DNA of 40,441 nt from CAZJOD01 sp964547525 (GTDB lineage: Bacteria; Bacillota; Clostridia; JAAYHZ01), in NCBI GenBank assembly GCA_964547525.1, contig CAZJOD010000011.1, positions 1 to 40,441 on the forward strand, in the 5' to 3' direction. Made by a program: the position numbers and the translations under genes. Under the pieces are notes generated by a model, which saw only the letters and a program-made list of their open reading frames with translations, was not told the DNA's origin and made no database searches. Below, piece by piece: positions 1-7,544 of the stretch (its first letter is position 1; the number at the start of each line of letters is the position of its first letter).

Positions 1-433
1 TTACTTCATCTTCTATTATCAAAAACTCCGGGTCACTATCTCCATTGGATATTAATTCACTCCAAGTTGTTTGAGATTCTTCTTCAAACACAGGTTTATT
101 TAAAGATACATAGGAATTTAGGGGCATATGCTTTTGCCTTGTAGCGGTTTTCACAGCTGTAATAATCTGGCGCGTTACACATAATTCCGCAAAAAAACCG
201 AATCTGCAATCTTTTTCACTATCAAAATCACGCATTGCCTTAAAAAGACCTATCATACCTTCCTGAATTAGATCCTCCCTATCGGCACCAACTAAAAAAT
301 ACGCCCGTGATTTGGAATTAACCATAGATTTATATCTTGTCAGAATATGTTCAAATGCAACGTGATCCCCCTCCCGTCCCTTAAATACCAAGTCTTCATC
401 ACTTAAAGCTTCATAGTTAATATTTATATTCAT
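1..433 (-). CDS. sigH: RNA polymerase sporulation sigma factor SigH (5' part only)
   Basis: This is the N-terminal 144 codons of a sigma-70 family factor; the gene continues past the window start. The frame is open from an ATG at 433 to base 1. The translation begins MNINYEALSDEDLVFKGR-like and carries region 2 features: a helix ending in SRAYFLVGAD, the DLIQEGMIGLFKAMRDFD core-binding segment, and FGFFAELCVTRQIITAVKTATRQKHMPLNSYVSL, which matches the SigH family. In Bacilli and Clostridia SigH (Spo0H) directs transcription at entry into sporulation and stationary phase. A Shine-Dalgarno AAAGGT lies about eight bases upstream of the ATG and a near-consensus sigma-A promoter lies at 470-498. 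SigH rather than SigE/F/G/K is inferred from the start sequence and the SYVSL segment. Confidence 0.9.
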   Translation of the reverse strand, partial: MNININYEALSDEDLVFKGREGDHVAFEHILTRYKSMVNSKSRAYFLVGADREDLIQEGMIGLFKAMRDFDSEKDCRFGFFAELCVTRQIITAVKTATRQKHMPLNSYVSLNKPVFEEESQTTWSELISNGDSDPEFLIIEDEV

Positions 434-469
434 CTAGGCAATTACCTTTAACATATATGTAATAAATTT

Positions 470-498
470 ATTATATTATAACCTTATATACAAGTCAA
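470..498 (-). promoter_or_regulatory. sigma-A promoter of sigH
   Basis: On the minus strand TTGACT (493-498) is followed after 17 bases by TATAAT (470-475). The start codon of sigH lies 37 bases downstream of the -10 box. This is the only good promoter in the gap 434-624. A CGGG-TTAAAT-CCCG inverted repeat lies just upstream (around 508-521) and might be an operator. Confidence 0.7.
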
Positions 499-586
499 TT
501 ATGTTAACGGGATTTAACCCGATATAATTTTATTTAAATATTTTGTAAGTCATAGAGTTTTAAGAATTAAAAGTACAAGAAATAAC

Positions 587-620
587 GAGGCGGATAATAA
601 TTCCGCCTCTGAATTTTTTG
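587..620. terminator. terminator between sigH and the SLH protein gene
   Basis: A perfect 8-bp stem GAGGCGGA / TCCGCCTC (587-594 and 602-609) with a 7-base loop lies just past the stop of the minus-strand SLH gene. The minus-strand side is followed by a U-rich but interrupted tract and the plus side by TTTTTT, so it may act both ways. The natural client is the SLH gene. Confidence 0.7.
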
Positions 621-624
621 ATTG

Positions 625-2109
625 TTACCTATAATCTTCAACCTTACCTGCTTTTTCTCCGAATGTGTTACTATCTTCCAGGAATTTTATAATATCATCT
701 GTTTCATCTGATAACTTCATTCCAACACCGACGCCTATGGATTCCGATTTGGTATTAAACAAATTGTTTTTGATTGTAACATTGTTTAAATACTCTGTAC
801 AGGCTATTCCATAGTCAGTTCTAAATTCATTATTAATAATTTTTAAATTTTCACATGTACCTGAATAGCTCCCTTGTATTGCTCTCAAAGAGTTTACAAA
901 AATGTTATATTTTATTGTTTTATCTTTACCTGTGCCCGGAGATATACACCTTTCTCCTCCGATATTATCGATAGTAAAACCTTGAATTGTCACCCCGTCT
1001 GCAGTTACATCAAAAGAATTAGCTTTGATTACGGTATCAACGGCACTTTTTATTGATTTTAACGTTATACCCTCAGCAGTTATATTAATATTTTCTCTGT
1101 ACGTACCGGGTGCCACATAAATTATGTCACCTTCTTGTGCTTTATTAACGGCTTCCTGAATAGATTTATACTTTTTACCTTCTCCGTTATTTCCTGTATA
1201 AGCCCTATCTACGAATATACCGTCAATAATAATATCACCTGTCGTTGTTCCTGTATTAATCTTAACTCTGTCCGTACCGTCTATCTTTAACAAAACTATA
1301 TCTTTAACTTTGGAATTTCCGGTGAATACAACCGAATGCTCACCTCCTCCGCGTATAATTGTCCTCCCTGTAACCGTAACGTTATCTAAAGTAACTTTTC
1401 CGGTTCCTACACCGTCACCTATAATCAGGTCACCTTCCACAGTTACATTCTTTAAGGTTACATCGGAAGTGTTTATAATAACATTTCCAATTGATACCAT
1501 ATCATAAACACCTGCATTGTTAAAGAATGTCTTTGCTATACTATACATTAACCGAGCTGCTTCTTCTCTTGATAGAAGGCCTTCAGGACGAAGAGTTCCA
1601 TCTTCATACCCGTTTACATGACCGGCGTTTATAAATGCATAAACCTGTCCCTTTAGTTTATTGGAGACTTCGTTAATGTCTTTAAAACTTATATCAATTT
1701 TATCAGCCGGTTTTAATGCCAACGCTTTTGATAACATAGTAAAAGCTTGTTGACGTGTTATGTACTCATTTAAATCCGTAGAATAATCAAATATGTCCGA
1801 TAAAAAATCATTCATACCGTCAGCTGTCTCATACCCTCCTATCCCAACACCGAAAGTATTTTCCAATATACTGAACATGTCCGAAACCGTTAATTTTGCT
1901 TTTGGTAATATCTTTCCATCGGAAGTTCCCTTGATTAATCCACGAGACACCGCTAATCTGAGAACTGTTCCGGACCAATAGTATGTTTCCGGCATGTCCG
2001 AATAGACTGTTTCATCACCGGCTGCATTTACAACAGGATTAACAGGCATAAAACCTATCACAACAAACAATGCTAACAAAACTAAAAAAATACGATAAGA
2101 AAATTTCAT
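625..2109 (-). CDS. secreted S-layer homology (SLH) domain protein with beta-helix repeats
   Basis: A 494-residue exported protein. Residues 1-29 form a signal peptide (KFSYR basic start, long hydrophobic core, cut near VNAAG). About residues 35-195 contain SLH modules: the clearest reads FKDINE...AFINAGHVNGYEDGTLRPEGLLSREEAARLM in separate pieces, typical of SLH binding to pyruvylated secondary cell-wall polysaccharide. Residues 200-290 are a short-repeat beta-rich stretch (VTLKNVTVEGDLIIGDG type), and 300-490 is a right-handed parallel beta-helix resembling the DUF1565/pectate-lyase fold (KSIQEAVNKAQEGDIIYVAPGTY). No catalytic residues can be assigned, so whether it is a lyase or only a surface adhesin or scaffold is open. 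The ATG at 2109 follows AAAGGGG at good spacing. It is monocistronic, with its own promoter and terminator. Confidence 0.85.
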   Translation of the reverse strand: MKFSYRIFLVLLALFVVIGFMPVNPVVNAAGDETVYSDMPETYYWSGTVLRLAVSRGLIKGTSDGKILPKAKLTVSDMFSILENTFGVGIGGYETADGMNDFLSDIFDYSTDLNEYITRQQAFTMLSKALALKPADKIDISFKDINEVSNKLKGQVYAFINAGHVNGYEDGTLRPEGLLSREEAARLMYSIAKTFFNNAGVYDMVSIGNVIINTSDVTLKNVTVEGDLIIGDGVGTGKVTLDNVTVTGRTIIRGGGEHSVVFTGNSKVKDIVLLKIDGTDRVKINTGTTTGDIIIDGIFVDRAYTGNNGEGKKYKSIQEAVNKAQEGDIIYVAPGTYRENINITAEGITLKSIKSAVDTVIKANSFDVTADGVTIQGFTIDNIGGERCISPGTGKDKTIKYNIFVNSLRAIQGSYSGTCENLKIINNEFRTDYGIACTEYLNNVTIKNNLFNTKSESIGVGVGMKLSDETDDIIKFLEDSNTFGEKAGKVEDYR

Positions 2110-2189
2110 AGAATACCCCTTTCGACTTATGTGATTTATAAATTTTAAATAAGAGTACAGCCATAATCATATGGCAATCATGTATATAT

Positions 2190-2218
2190 ATTGTAACATA
2201 TGTATTTTTCTCTTTCAA
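2190..2218 (-). promoter_or_regulatory. sigma-A promoter of the SLH protein gene
   Basis: Minus-strand TTGAAA (2213-2218), 17 bases, TACAAT (2190-2195), about 80 bases upstream of the ATG. This is a near-consensus housekeeping promoter. Confidence 0.65.
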
Positions 2219-2234
2219 CAATTTCATAATATGG

Positions 2235-2262
2235 TTGATTTCACTTCTAAAAGAGTTATTAT
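2235..2262 (+). promoter_or_regulatory. candidate promoter of the phosphofructokinase gene
   Basis: Plus-strand TTGATT (2235-2240), 16 bases, TATTAT (2257-2262), about 85 bases before the ATG. It is divergent from, and only about 20 bases away from, the SLH gene promoter. Weaker than its neighbour. Confidence 0.4.
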
Positions 2263-2347
2263 AGTACAAACATCTAATATTATTGTATTATTTCTATAAG
2301 CTGTTTATAATTAAATATTATAACCGTATAACGGAGGGCTGCTGTAT

Positions 2348-3421
2348 ATGGATAAATTAAAAAATATCGGAATATTGACAAGCGGAGGGGATTGTCCGGG
2401 CCTTAACGCGGCTATCCGAGGAATAGCCAAGCCTTTGGTCGAAAGATACGGAAAAAGGGTAGTTGGTTTTATTGACGGATACAAGGGTTTAATTGAAGAT
2501 CGGGCTATAGAATTAAAATCTCGTGACCTCTCCGGAATATTAACTCTAGGCGGAACAATTTTAGGAACATCAAGGCAACCCTTCAAAGTATTAAAAAACA
2601 GTCCGGATATGGTCCAAAAAATGATTGATAATTATAAAAAGCACAACCTGGATTGTCTTGTAGTGTTAGGAGGGAACGGTTCTCATAAAACGGCAGGATT
2701 ATTAAGCGCTATGGGTTTGAATATCATAGGATTACCTAAAACCATAGATAACGATTTATTCGGTACCGACTATGCTTTCGGCTTTTACACAGCAGTTGAT
2801 ATAGCTACGGGAGTAATAGATCGCATACATTCTACAGCACGCTCTCACGGTCGTATAATGATAATTGAGTTTATGGGGCATTCGGCGGGATGGTTGACAC
2901 TATATTCGGGTATAGCCGGTGGTGCCGATGTAATACTGATTCCGGAATTACCTTACTCTACTAACCGAGTGATAGAAAAATTAAAAGAAAGAGAAATTCA
3001 AGGTAAAAACTTTTCAATAATAGCAGTGGCTGAAGGGGCGAAAACTATAACCGAAACTTTTATGACTGAAAAAGAATTTAAAAGAGAAAGAAAAAAGATG
3101 AAGTATTCTTCTTTAGGATATAAGGTGGCAGATGATTTAAAAAAGGAGACAGATTATGAAATCCGTGTCACTGTTCCCGGATACCAACAGCGAGGAGGAG
3201 AGCCAAGCCCATACGACCGAATTTTAGCAACTAAATTCGGTACTTACGCGGTAGAAATGATTAAAAACAAAGAATACGGTAAAATGGTAGCAATTGTTGA
3301 CAATAAAATTACAGCCATCCCATTGAGTGAAGTTGCAGGAAAAACAAAACCTGTTCCTAAAGATCACGAGATGATTAATGCCGGAAGGACCTTAGGAACA
3401 AGTTTCGGACAGCCTTTATAG
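2348..3421 (+). CDS. pfkA: 6-phosphofructokinase (mixed-substrate PFK group III type)
   Basis: A 357-residue cytoplasmic glycolytic enzyme that phosphorylates fructose 6-phosphate to the 1,6-bisphosphate. Landmarks: ILTSGGDCPGLNAAIRG at the N terminus, LGGNGSHKTA (phosphoryl-donor loop), GLPKTIDNDLFGTD with the catalytic base in TIDND, and MGHSAGWLTLYSGIAGGAD (substrate loop). In E. coli numbering the donor site has Gly at 104, as in ATP enzymes, but Lys at 124 (PKTIDND rather than PGTIDND), as in pyrophosphate enzymes; this combination is known in the mixed group, some members of which use ATP. The usual Asp of GGDGS is Asn here. GGAGG lies ten bases before the ATG. Donor preference cannot be read with certainty from sequence. 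Confidence 0.9.
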   Translation: MDKLKNIGILTSGGDCPGLNAAIRGIAKPLVERYGKRVVGFIDGYKGLIEDRAIELKSRDLSGILTLGGTILGTSRQPFKVLKNSPDMVQKMIDNYKKHNLDCLVVLGGNGSHKTAGLLSAMGLNIIGLPKTIDNDLFGTDYAFGFYTAVDIATGVIDRIHSTARSHGRIMIIEFMGHSAGWLTLYSGIAGGADVILIPELPYSTNRVIEKLKEREIQGKNFSIIAVAEGAKTITETFMTEKEFKRERKKMKYSSLGYKVADDLKKETDYEIRVTVPGYQQRGGEPSPYDRILATKFGTYAVEMIKNKEYGKMVAIVDNKITAIPLSEVAGKTKPVPKDHEMINAGRTLGTSFGQPL

Positions 3422-3441
3422 TATTGAAAAATTACTTTAGT

Positions 3442-3471
3442 TTGTGGCTATAATGTATCATATGATATAAT
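3442..3471 (+). promoter_or_regulatory. candidate promoter of the GHL6-like gene
   Basis: TTGTGG (3442-3447), 18 bases, TATAAT (3466-3471). A second TATAAT begins at 3449. No terminator hairpin is visible after pfkA, so read-through from pfkA is also possible. Confidence 0.4.
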
Positions 3472-3532
3472 AAGTGCAGATTTGACAAGATAATAATTGA
3501 TGTTGATATTAAATTAGCAGGAGGTACTTTTA

Positions 3533-5560
3533 ATGAATGAACTAAAATGGTATGAAAAACCTTTACGGATCTCAGCTGTACAGTGCAATTACGGTGAAGA
3601 CAGCTTTGATATTCTTGAAAACCATGTTTTCCGGGGACATTTTAATACAGAACAGCTTTTACACTTAAATGCGGACGGCCACACATCTTTTTATAATCAT
3701 GAAAGAGATGCTGAAAAACTAAAAAAATATATAATTGAAGCAAAAAAACGTAATATCCGTATTATTTTATATTGGAACACTCATTGTGTTGAAAAACCCG
3801 AGAGAGACGCACATGAGGATTGGATACAATTGAATAAGAACAAAGAAGAAGTTACAGCGTATTCAAATAAATATTTAATTTGTATAAACAGTTCTTGGGT
3901 TGATGATTTTATGGACAACCTACAAAAAGTTTGTTCGTTGGATATCGACGGAATTTTCCTTGACGGACCGGTTGTCAATGCACAAGGCTGTCATTGTGAA
4001 GCTTGTCAAAAATTATTTAATAAAAAATACGGTAAATCCATATTCGACGCAACATACAACGAAATGGTGGATTTTAAAGTTGCTTCTGTAACAGAATATG
4101 TAAAGAAAACACATGAACTTAAAAATAGTATAAACGCAGAGATTTTGGTATATTTAAACAACTCTTCTCTACGAGCCGATGTAACAGGATCAAATACAAC
4201 ACAAGTTGAACCTTATGTAGAAATGCTAGGTACAGAAGCGGGATTTGCGTATATAAACAAATCCTATTCAATGACACATATGACACCACATATAAAATAT
4301 ATTGAAACTAAGTCTAAAGGTAAACCTTATGTAATATTTACAGCCGGTGACAATAAACCGAGTTCGTACTATTTACATACCGCTGCTGAAACAAAAATAT
4401 TGTATTACAGGTCGGTTGCACATGGTGCAAACATATGGTACGGCATACATGCTCCTACATATATAATGAAGAGTCCGGGAGGTCAAGCCGCTTATGAATG
4501 CAACCGCTTCCACGAGAAATATACAGAGTATTATACTAAAACCGTCTCTGAAAATAAAATTGCCATAGTATGGTCGGCCGATACCGCAAATTATTATTCA
4601 TCCAGTGTCGCCGAAAGTGATTTCACTCAAAAACAAAGCATTGGAGCAGGTTTGGACAAGGGTAACCATTCGGCATCATTTTACGGATTCTGTGAAGTAA
4701 TGCTGCGTAACCATGTACAGTTCGACGTTATCGACGAACAAACTTTAATTTCAAATGATATAAACAAATATTCACTTATTATTTTCCCGGTATGTGCATG
4801 TATGAGCGATACTGTATTAAACAGTGTGAAAAACTACGTAAGTGCCGGTGGAACAATAATTGCAACTTATGATACGGGTTGTTACAATGAAAAAGGAGCT
4901 CGTTTGAGTGCTGACAGGATATCTGACTTATTCGGCATCAAAAGTATGAACGGAACACTCAAATATGACACCGGAACCTCCTTTATTACCGTAGCTGAAG
5001 ATTATGCCGGCGGATTAAATTCCGATGTTATTCCGGGACCTATGAAACTAATCGATTGCACCGTGAACGACTCGGTCCTCTCTATTGCAAAGATCAATAA
5101 ACCTATGGCCGGTAGATATGTGGCATTTCCGGATATGGAGCTTGAGTTAATTACAGAGAACAGTTATGGTAAAGGGAAGTGCATATATTGTTCGGGAAAT
5201 ATCGGCGAATTTATACACAGTACCACATACAGCGATAATATGGCATTGATTAATAAAATTATAGTAAATCATGCCAATCCCATTATATTTACCAATGCTC
5301 CACAATCTGTCGAGGTTATTGTACGTTATCAAAAAGAATCCGATCGTTACTTTATCCATTTGGTTAATATGACCGGTGAAATGACCAGACCTATAGAAAG
5401 AATAATTCCTATAGAAAATATAGACATTAAGATAAATTTACCCAAATATATTGAGAACGTAACCTCAACTGAAGGCGGACCTAAAGTTTCATTTGATAAA
5501 AAATTAAGCACCATACACATTGATCGATTAGAGGATTATTGTGTCTTGATTTTAGAATAA
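3533..5560 (+). CDS. putative cytoplasmic glycoside hydrolase, GHL6-like with beta-galactosidase trimerisation-like domain
   Basis: A 675-residue protein with no signal peptide. Residues 1-330 look like a TIM barrel of the hypothetical glycosyl hydrolase 6 type: strand-like RIILYWN, then DIDGIFLDGP (residues 137-145) followed by a conserved Cys cluster (C153, C155, C158, in GCHCEACQ) and FNKKYG. Around 340-560 there is a flavodoxin-like domain (KIAIVWSADTANYY, SLIIFPVCACMSDTVLNSVKNYVSAGGTIIATYDTG) like the beta-galactosidase trimerisation domain of GH42. The end is a small beta-sandwich. D139 or D144 could be catalytic, by analogy only. The substrate is unknown. AGGAGG stands eight bases before the ATG. 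It is downstream of pfkA, which would suit sugar catabolism, but linkage is not proven. Confidence 0.65.
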   Translation: MNELKWYEKPLRISAVQCNYGEDSFDILENHVFRGHFNTEQLLHLNADGHTSFYNHERDAEKLKKYIIEAKKRNIRIILYWNTHCVEKPERDAHEDWIQLNKNKEEVTAYSNKYLICINSSWVDDFMDNLQKVCSLDIDGIFLDGPVVNAQGCHCEACQKLFNKKYGKSIFDATYNEMVDFKVASVTEYVKKTHELKNSINAEILVYLNNSSLRADVTGSNTTQVEPYVEMLGTEAGFAYINKSYSMTHMTPHIKYIETKSKGKPYVIFTAGDNKPSSYYLHTAAETKILYYRSVAHGANIWYGIHAPTYIMKSPGGQAAYECNRFHEKYTEYYTKTVSENKIAIVWSADTANYYSSSVAESDFTQKQSIGAGLDKGNHSASFYGFCEVMLRNHVQFDVIDEQTLISNDINKYSLIIFPVCACMSDTVLNSVKNYVSAGGTIIATYDTGCYNEKGARLSADRISDLFGIKSMNGTLKYDTGTSFITVAEDYAGGLNSDVIPGPMKLIDCTVNDSVLSIAKINKPMAGRYVAFPDMELELITENSYGKGKCIYCSGNIGEFIHSTTYSDNMALINKIIVNHANPIIFTNAPQSVEVIVRYQKESDRYFIHLVNMTGEMTRPIERIIPIENIDIKINLPKYIENVTSTEGGPKVSFDKKLSTIHIDRLEDYCVLILE

Positions 5561-5589
5561 TTTATCGTTTAAAAAATGCAAACAGTATT

Positions 5590-5616
5590 AAAAAGAGGGT
5601 GTACACCCTCTTTTTT
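5590..5616. terminator. bidirectional intrinsic terminator
   Basis: A perfect palindrome with two 13-base arms (5590-5602 and 5603-5615): an A-run, GAGGGTGT, then ACACCCTC and a T-run. It sits between convergent genes and has a U-tract on both strands. Confidence 0.9.
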
Positions 5617-5650
5617 GTGTTATATTTAATATTTGCAAAAAACTCAGCTA

Positions 5651-7480
5651 CTAATAATTAACATCAACCACCACATCTGTTATGTAAATCAATTCGTCTC
5701 CGTCGGGCAGCATGGTTATCTCCAATACATTCATACCTTGAACCAGATGTTCAGGCTGTAGTATATAAGCCAGAATAGAGGGTATTCCCAATGGTCGCTC
5801 CATAACCTTTCCGTTTAACCTCACTACGATTTTATCTTTCTGCTTGACTTGTGCCAATGACATTCTAAAATATAACGTAGGCTTTTTATTCTTTTCCAGT
5901 GCCGCATTTAAATCTTCACCGATTGGAAAAACTAATGTTACAGTATTACCCTTTAATAACTCCACCTTATCATAGGGGTTGACCGTTGGTATATTTATAA
6001 AGTCTTTATGCGGCCAAGTTCTTGAAAAATAACCTACTCCTCTATAGGACGCAAAGTAATGTTTGTTAAATAATGATATCTTTTCCATGTCATCCCCTAC
6101 CTTAAAAATAGGCGATGAATAATTATAGTAATTAAACAATAAAAACCCGTCAGCACCGGAATGAAATACATTTGTTATCCTTCCGTAATAGCTTTCCAAT
6201 GTCATGCGTGATCTGTTAGCATTATCGTCTCTTACCCTTGTTTCATCAATAGACGGATAAACTCTCACACCGTATTTATGCCCCAGCTCCACACTATATT
6301 CCCAATAATTTAATTGTGTATAGCTTGATGTAACCAAAAGATCAATTAGGTCCTCTTGCATCCACCGTTCGATGTCAAGCCCAATGGCTCTACAAAATTC
6401 AACACTGTCCGGAACACGTATTGAAACCAATATAGGTCGGCTTCTTTTAATGCCTTCTCTTTCGGTCATTTCTCTTATTCGCCTGATCATGTCGGTCATA
6501 AGATCCATTGTGTCTTGTGTTAACTCCAAACCGTTAGCGGCATCTTTAAAGAAGCAGGGATGTCTGAAGAAGTCTAAATGTATACCGTCAATATCATATT
6601 TTTGACAAGCTTCTTCAAATACCTCATAAGCCATATCACGTATTTTTTGCCGGGTATAATCTACAGACGTCCATGTCCCATATATGGGATTCTTATTTCT
6701 TTCCCCGATTAGCATTTCGGGGTTTTCGTTTTTAAATGTGTTAATATTGAACATTATATCCCCATACCAGCCGCCCTGGTTATCATGAGTATCGTTCATC
6801 CTCATGGTAAAAAATATTTCCATATCAATGTCATGGCAATAATCTACCATAGCTTCAAAATAATCAATTCCCGCTTCAATAAATAAATGAGCTTTATTGT
6901 TTTTAAAGTCAGACTCTACGCTATCAAAAATTTGACCTTTTTGGGTGTCATGAGTATACATATTAAAACCTGATGACCATGGAGTATAGAATACGGCATC
7001 TACAGAAGTGCCTTTTAAAGGATAGAATCTTGTTGCCAGTGCAGATTCTATTGAAACCGATCCGGTGTAATATACTATGTCGCAACCGTCATTATCATAT
7101 AGGAATTTTCTCTCGGGATCGTTTTTTATCTGCTCCCTTTCCCACCTGTATTTTTCCAAATCAGTCATTTTAGAAAAATCCGGTTTTTCAGTCACTCTAA
7201 CGGTTACCTCGCTCTCGGTCGCTTTTGTTGTGACGGTAACCGTTTCTTTTGTAGTTTCGGTAGTAACCGTTTGCTCTTTCTCGGCTTTTTCGGTTTCGGT
7301 TGTTTCTGAGGTTTCATCTTTGATTATAGGGGTGGTTTCGCTTTGAGTCACATTTTCCAATGTAGCAGTTCCGTTTAAGATCGTCGATTGACTTATACCA
7401 TCCGTCGTTTCTTTGCTGCATGCACTAAATAAATAAATGCAGCATACCACTAGAAATATTGGAATGACTTTATATTTCAA
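5651..7480 (-). CDS. lipoprotein with glycoside hydrolase-like (GHL10-type) TIM barrel
   Basis: An exported lipoprotein of 609 residues. The best start is a TTG at 7480, nine bases after GAGGAG (7490-7495). A TTG at 7489 would abut the Shine-Dalgarno directly. From 7480 the protein begins MKYKVIPIFLVVCCIYLFSAC with the lipid-anchor Cys at 21; Phe at -3 makes the lipobox slightly atypical. Residues about 35-90 are a Thr/Glu/Val-rich spacer with TET and TTK repeats. The catalytic part (about 110-470) resembles hypothetical glycosyl hydrolase 10 barrels: VDAVFYTPWSSGFNMY, MEIFFTMRMND, YDIDGIHLDFFRHP (likely acidic catalytic residues), ILVSIRVPD, VRVYPSIDE. The last 110 residues form a beta-rich domain that may bind carbohydrate. 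The substrate is unknown. It follows the GH92 gene by about 65 bases on the same strand. Confidence 0.65.
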   Translation of the reverse strand: MKYKVIPIFLVVCCIYLFSACSKETTDGISQSTILNGTATLENVTQSETTPIIKDETSETTETEKAEKEQTVTTETTKETVTVTTKATESEVTVRVTEKPDFSKMTDLEKYRWEREQIKNDPERKFLYDNDGCDIVYYTGSVSIESALATRFYPLKGTSVDAVFYTPWSSGFNMYTHDTQKGQIFDSVESDFKNNKAHLFIEAGIDYFEAMVDYCHDIDMEIFFTMRMNDTHDNQGGWYGDIMFNINTFKNENPEMLIGERNKNPIYGTWTSVDYTRQKIRDMAYEVFEEACQKYDIDGIHLDFFRHPCFFKDAANGLELTQDTMDLMTDMIRRIREMTEREGIKRSRPILVSIRVPDSVEFCRAIGLDIERWMQEDLIDLLVTSSYTQLNYWEYSVELGHKYGVRVYPSIDETRVRDDNANRSRMTLESYYGRITNVFHSGADGFLLFNYYNYSSPIFKVGDDMEKISLFNKHYFASYRGVGYFSRTWPHKDFINIPTVNPYDKVELLKGNTVTLVFPIGEDLNAALEKNKKPTLYFRMSLAQVKQKDKIVVRLNGKVMERPLGIPSILAYILQPEHLVQGMNVLEITMLPDGDELIYITDVVVDVNY

Positions 7481-7544
7481 AATGATCAACTCCTCTATGC
7501 TATTATATATATATAAATTTTATTAGTTTTTGTCACTGTTAAAC

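Noticed and set aside
2311..2586. Minus-strand open frame opposite the start of pfkA
   Set aside because: Antisense shadow of a well conserved gene.
7530..7543. TAACAGTGACA upstream of the lipoprotein gene as another copy of the dispersed motif
   Set aside because: Only the CAGTGA core matches, which is expected by chance several times in these gaps.
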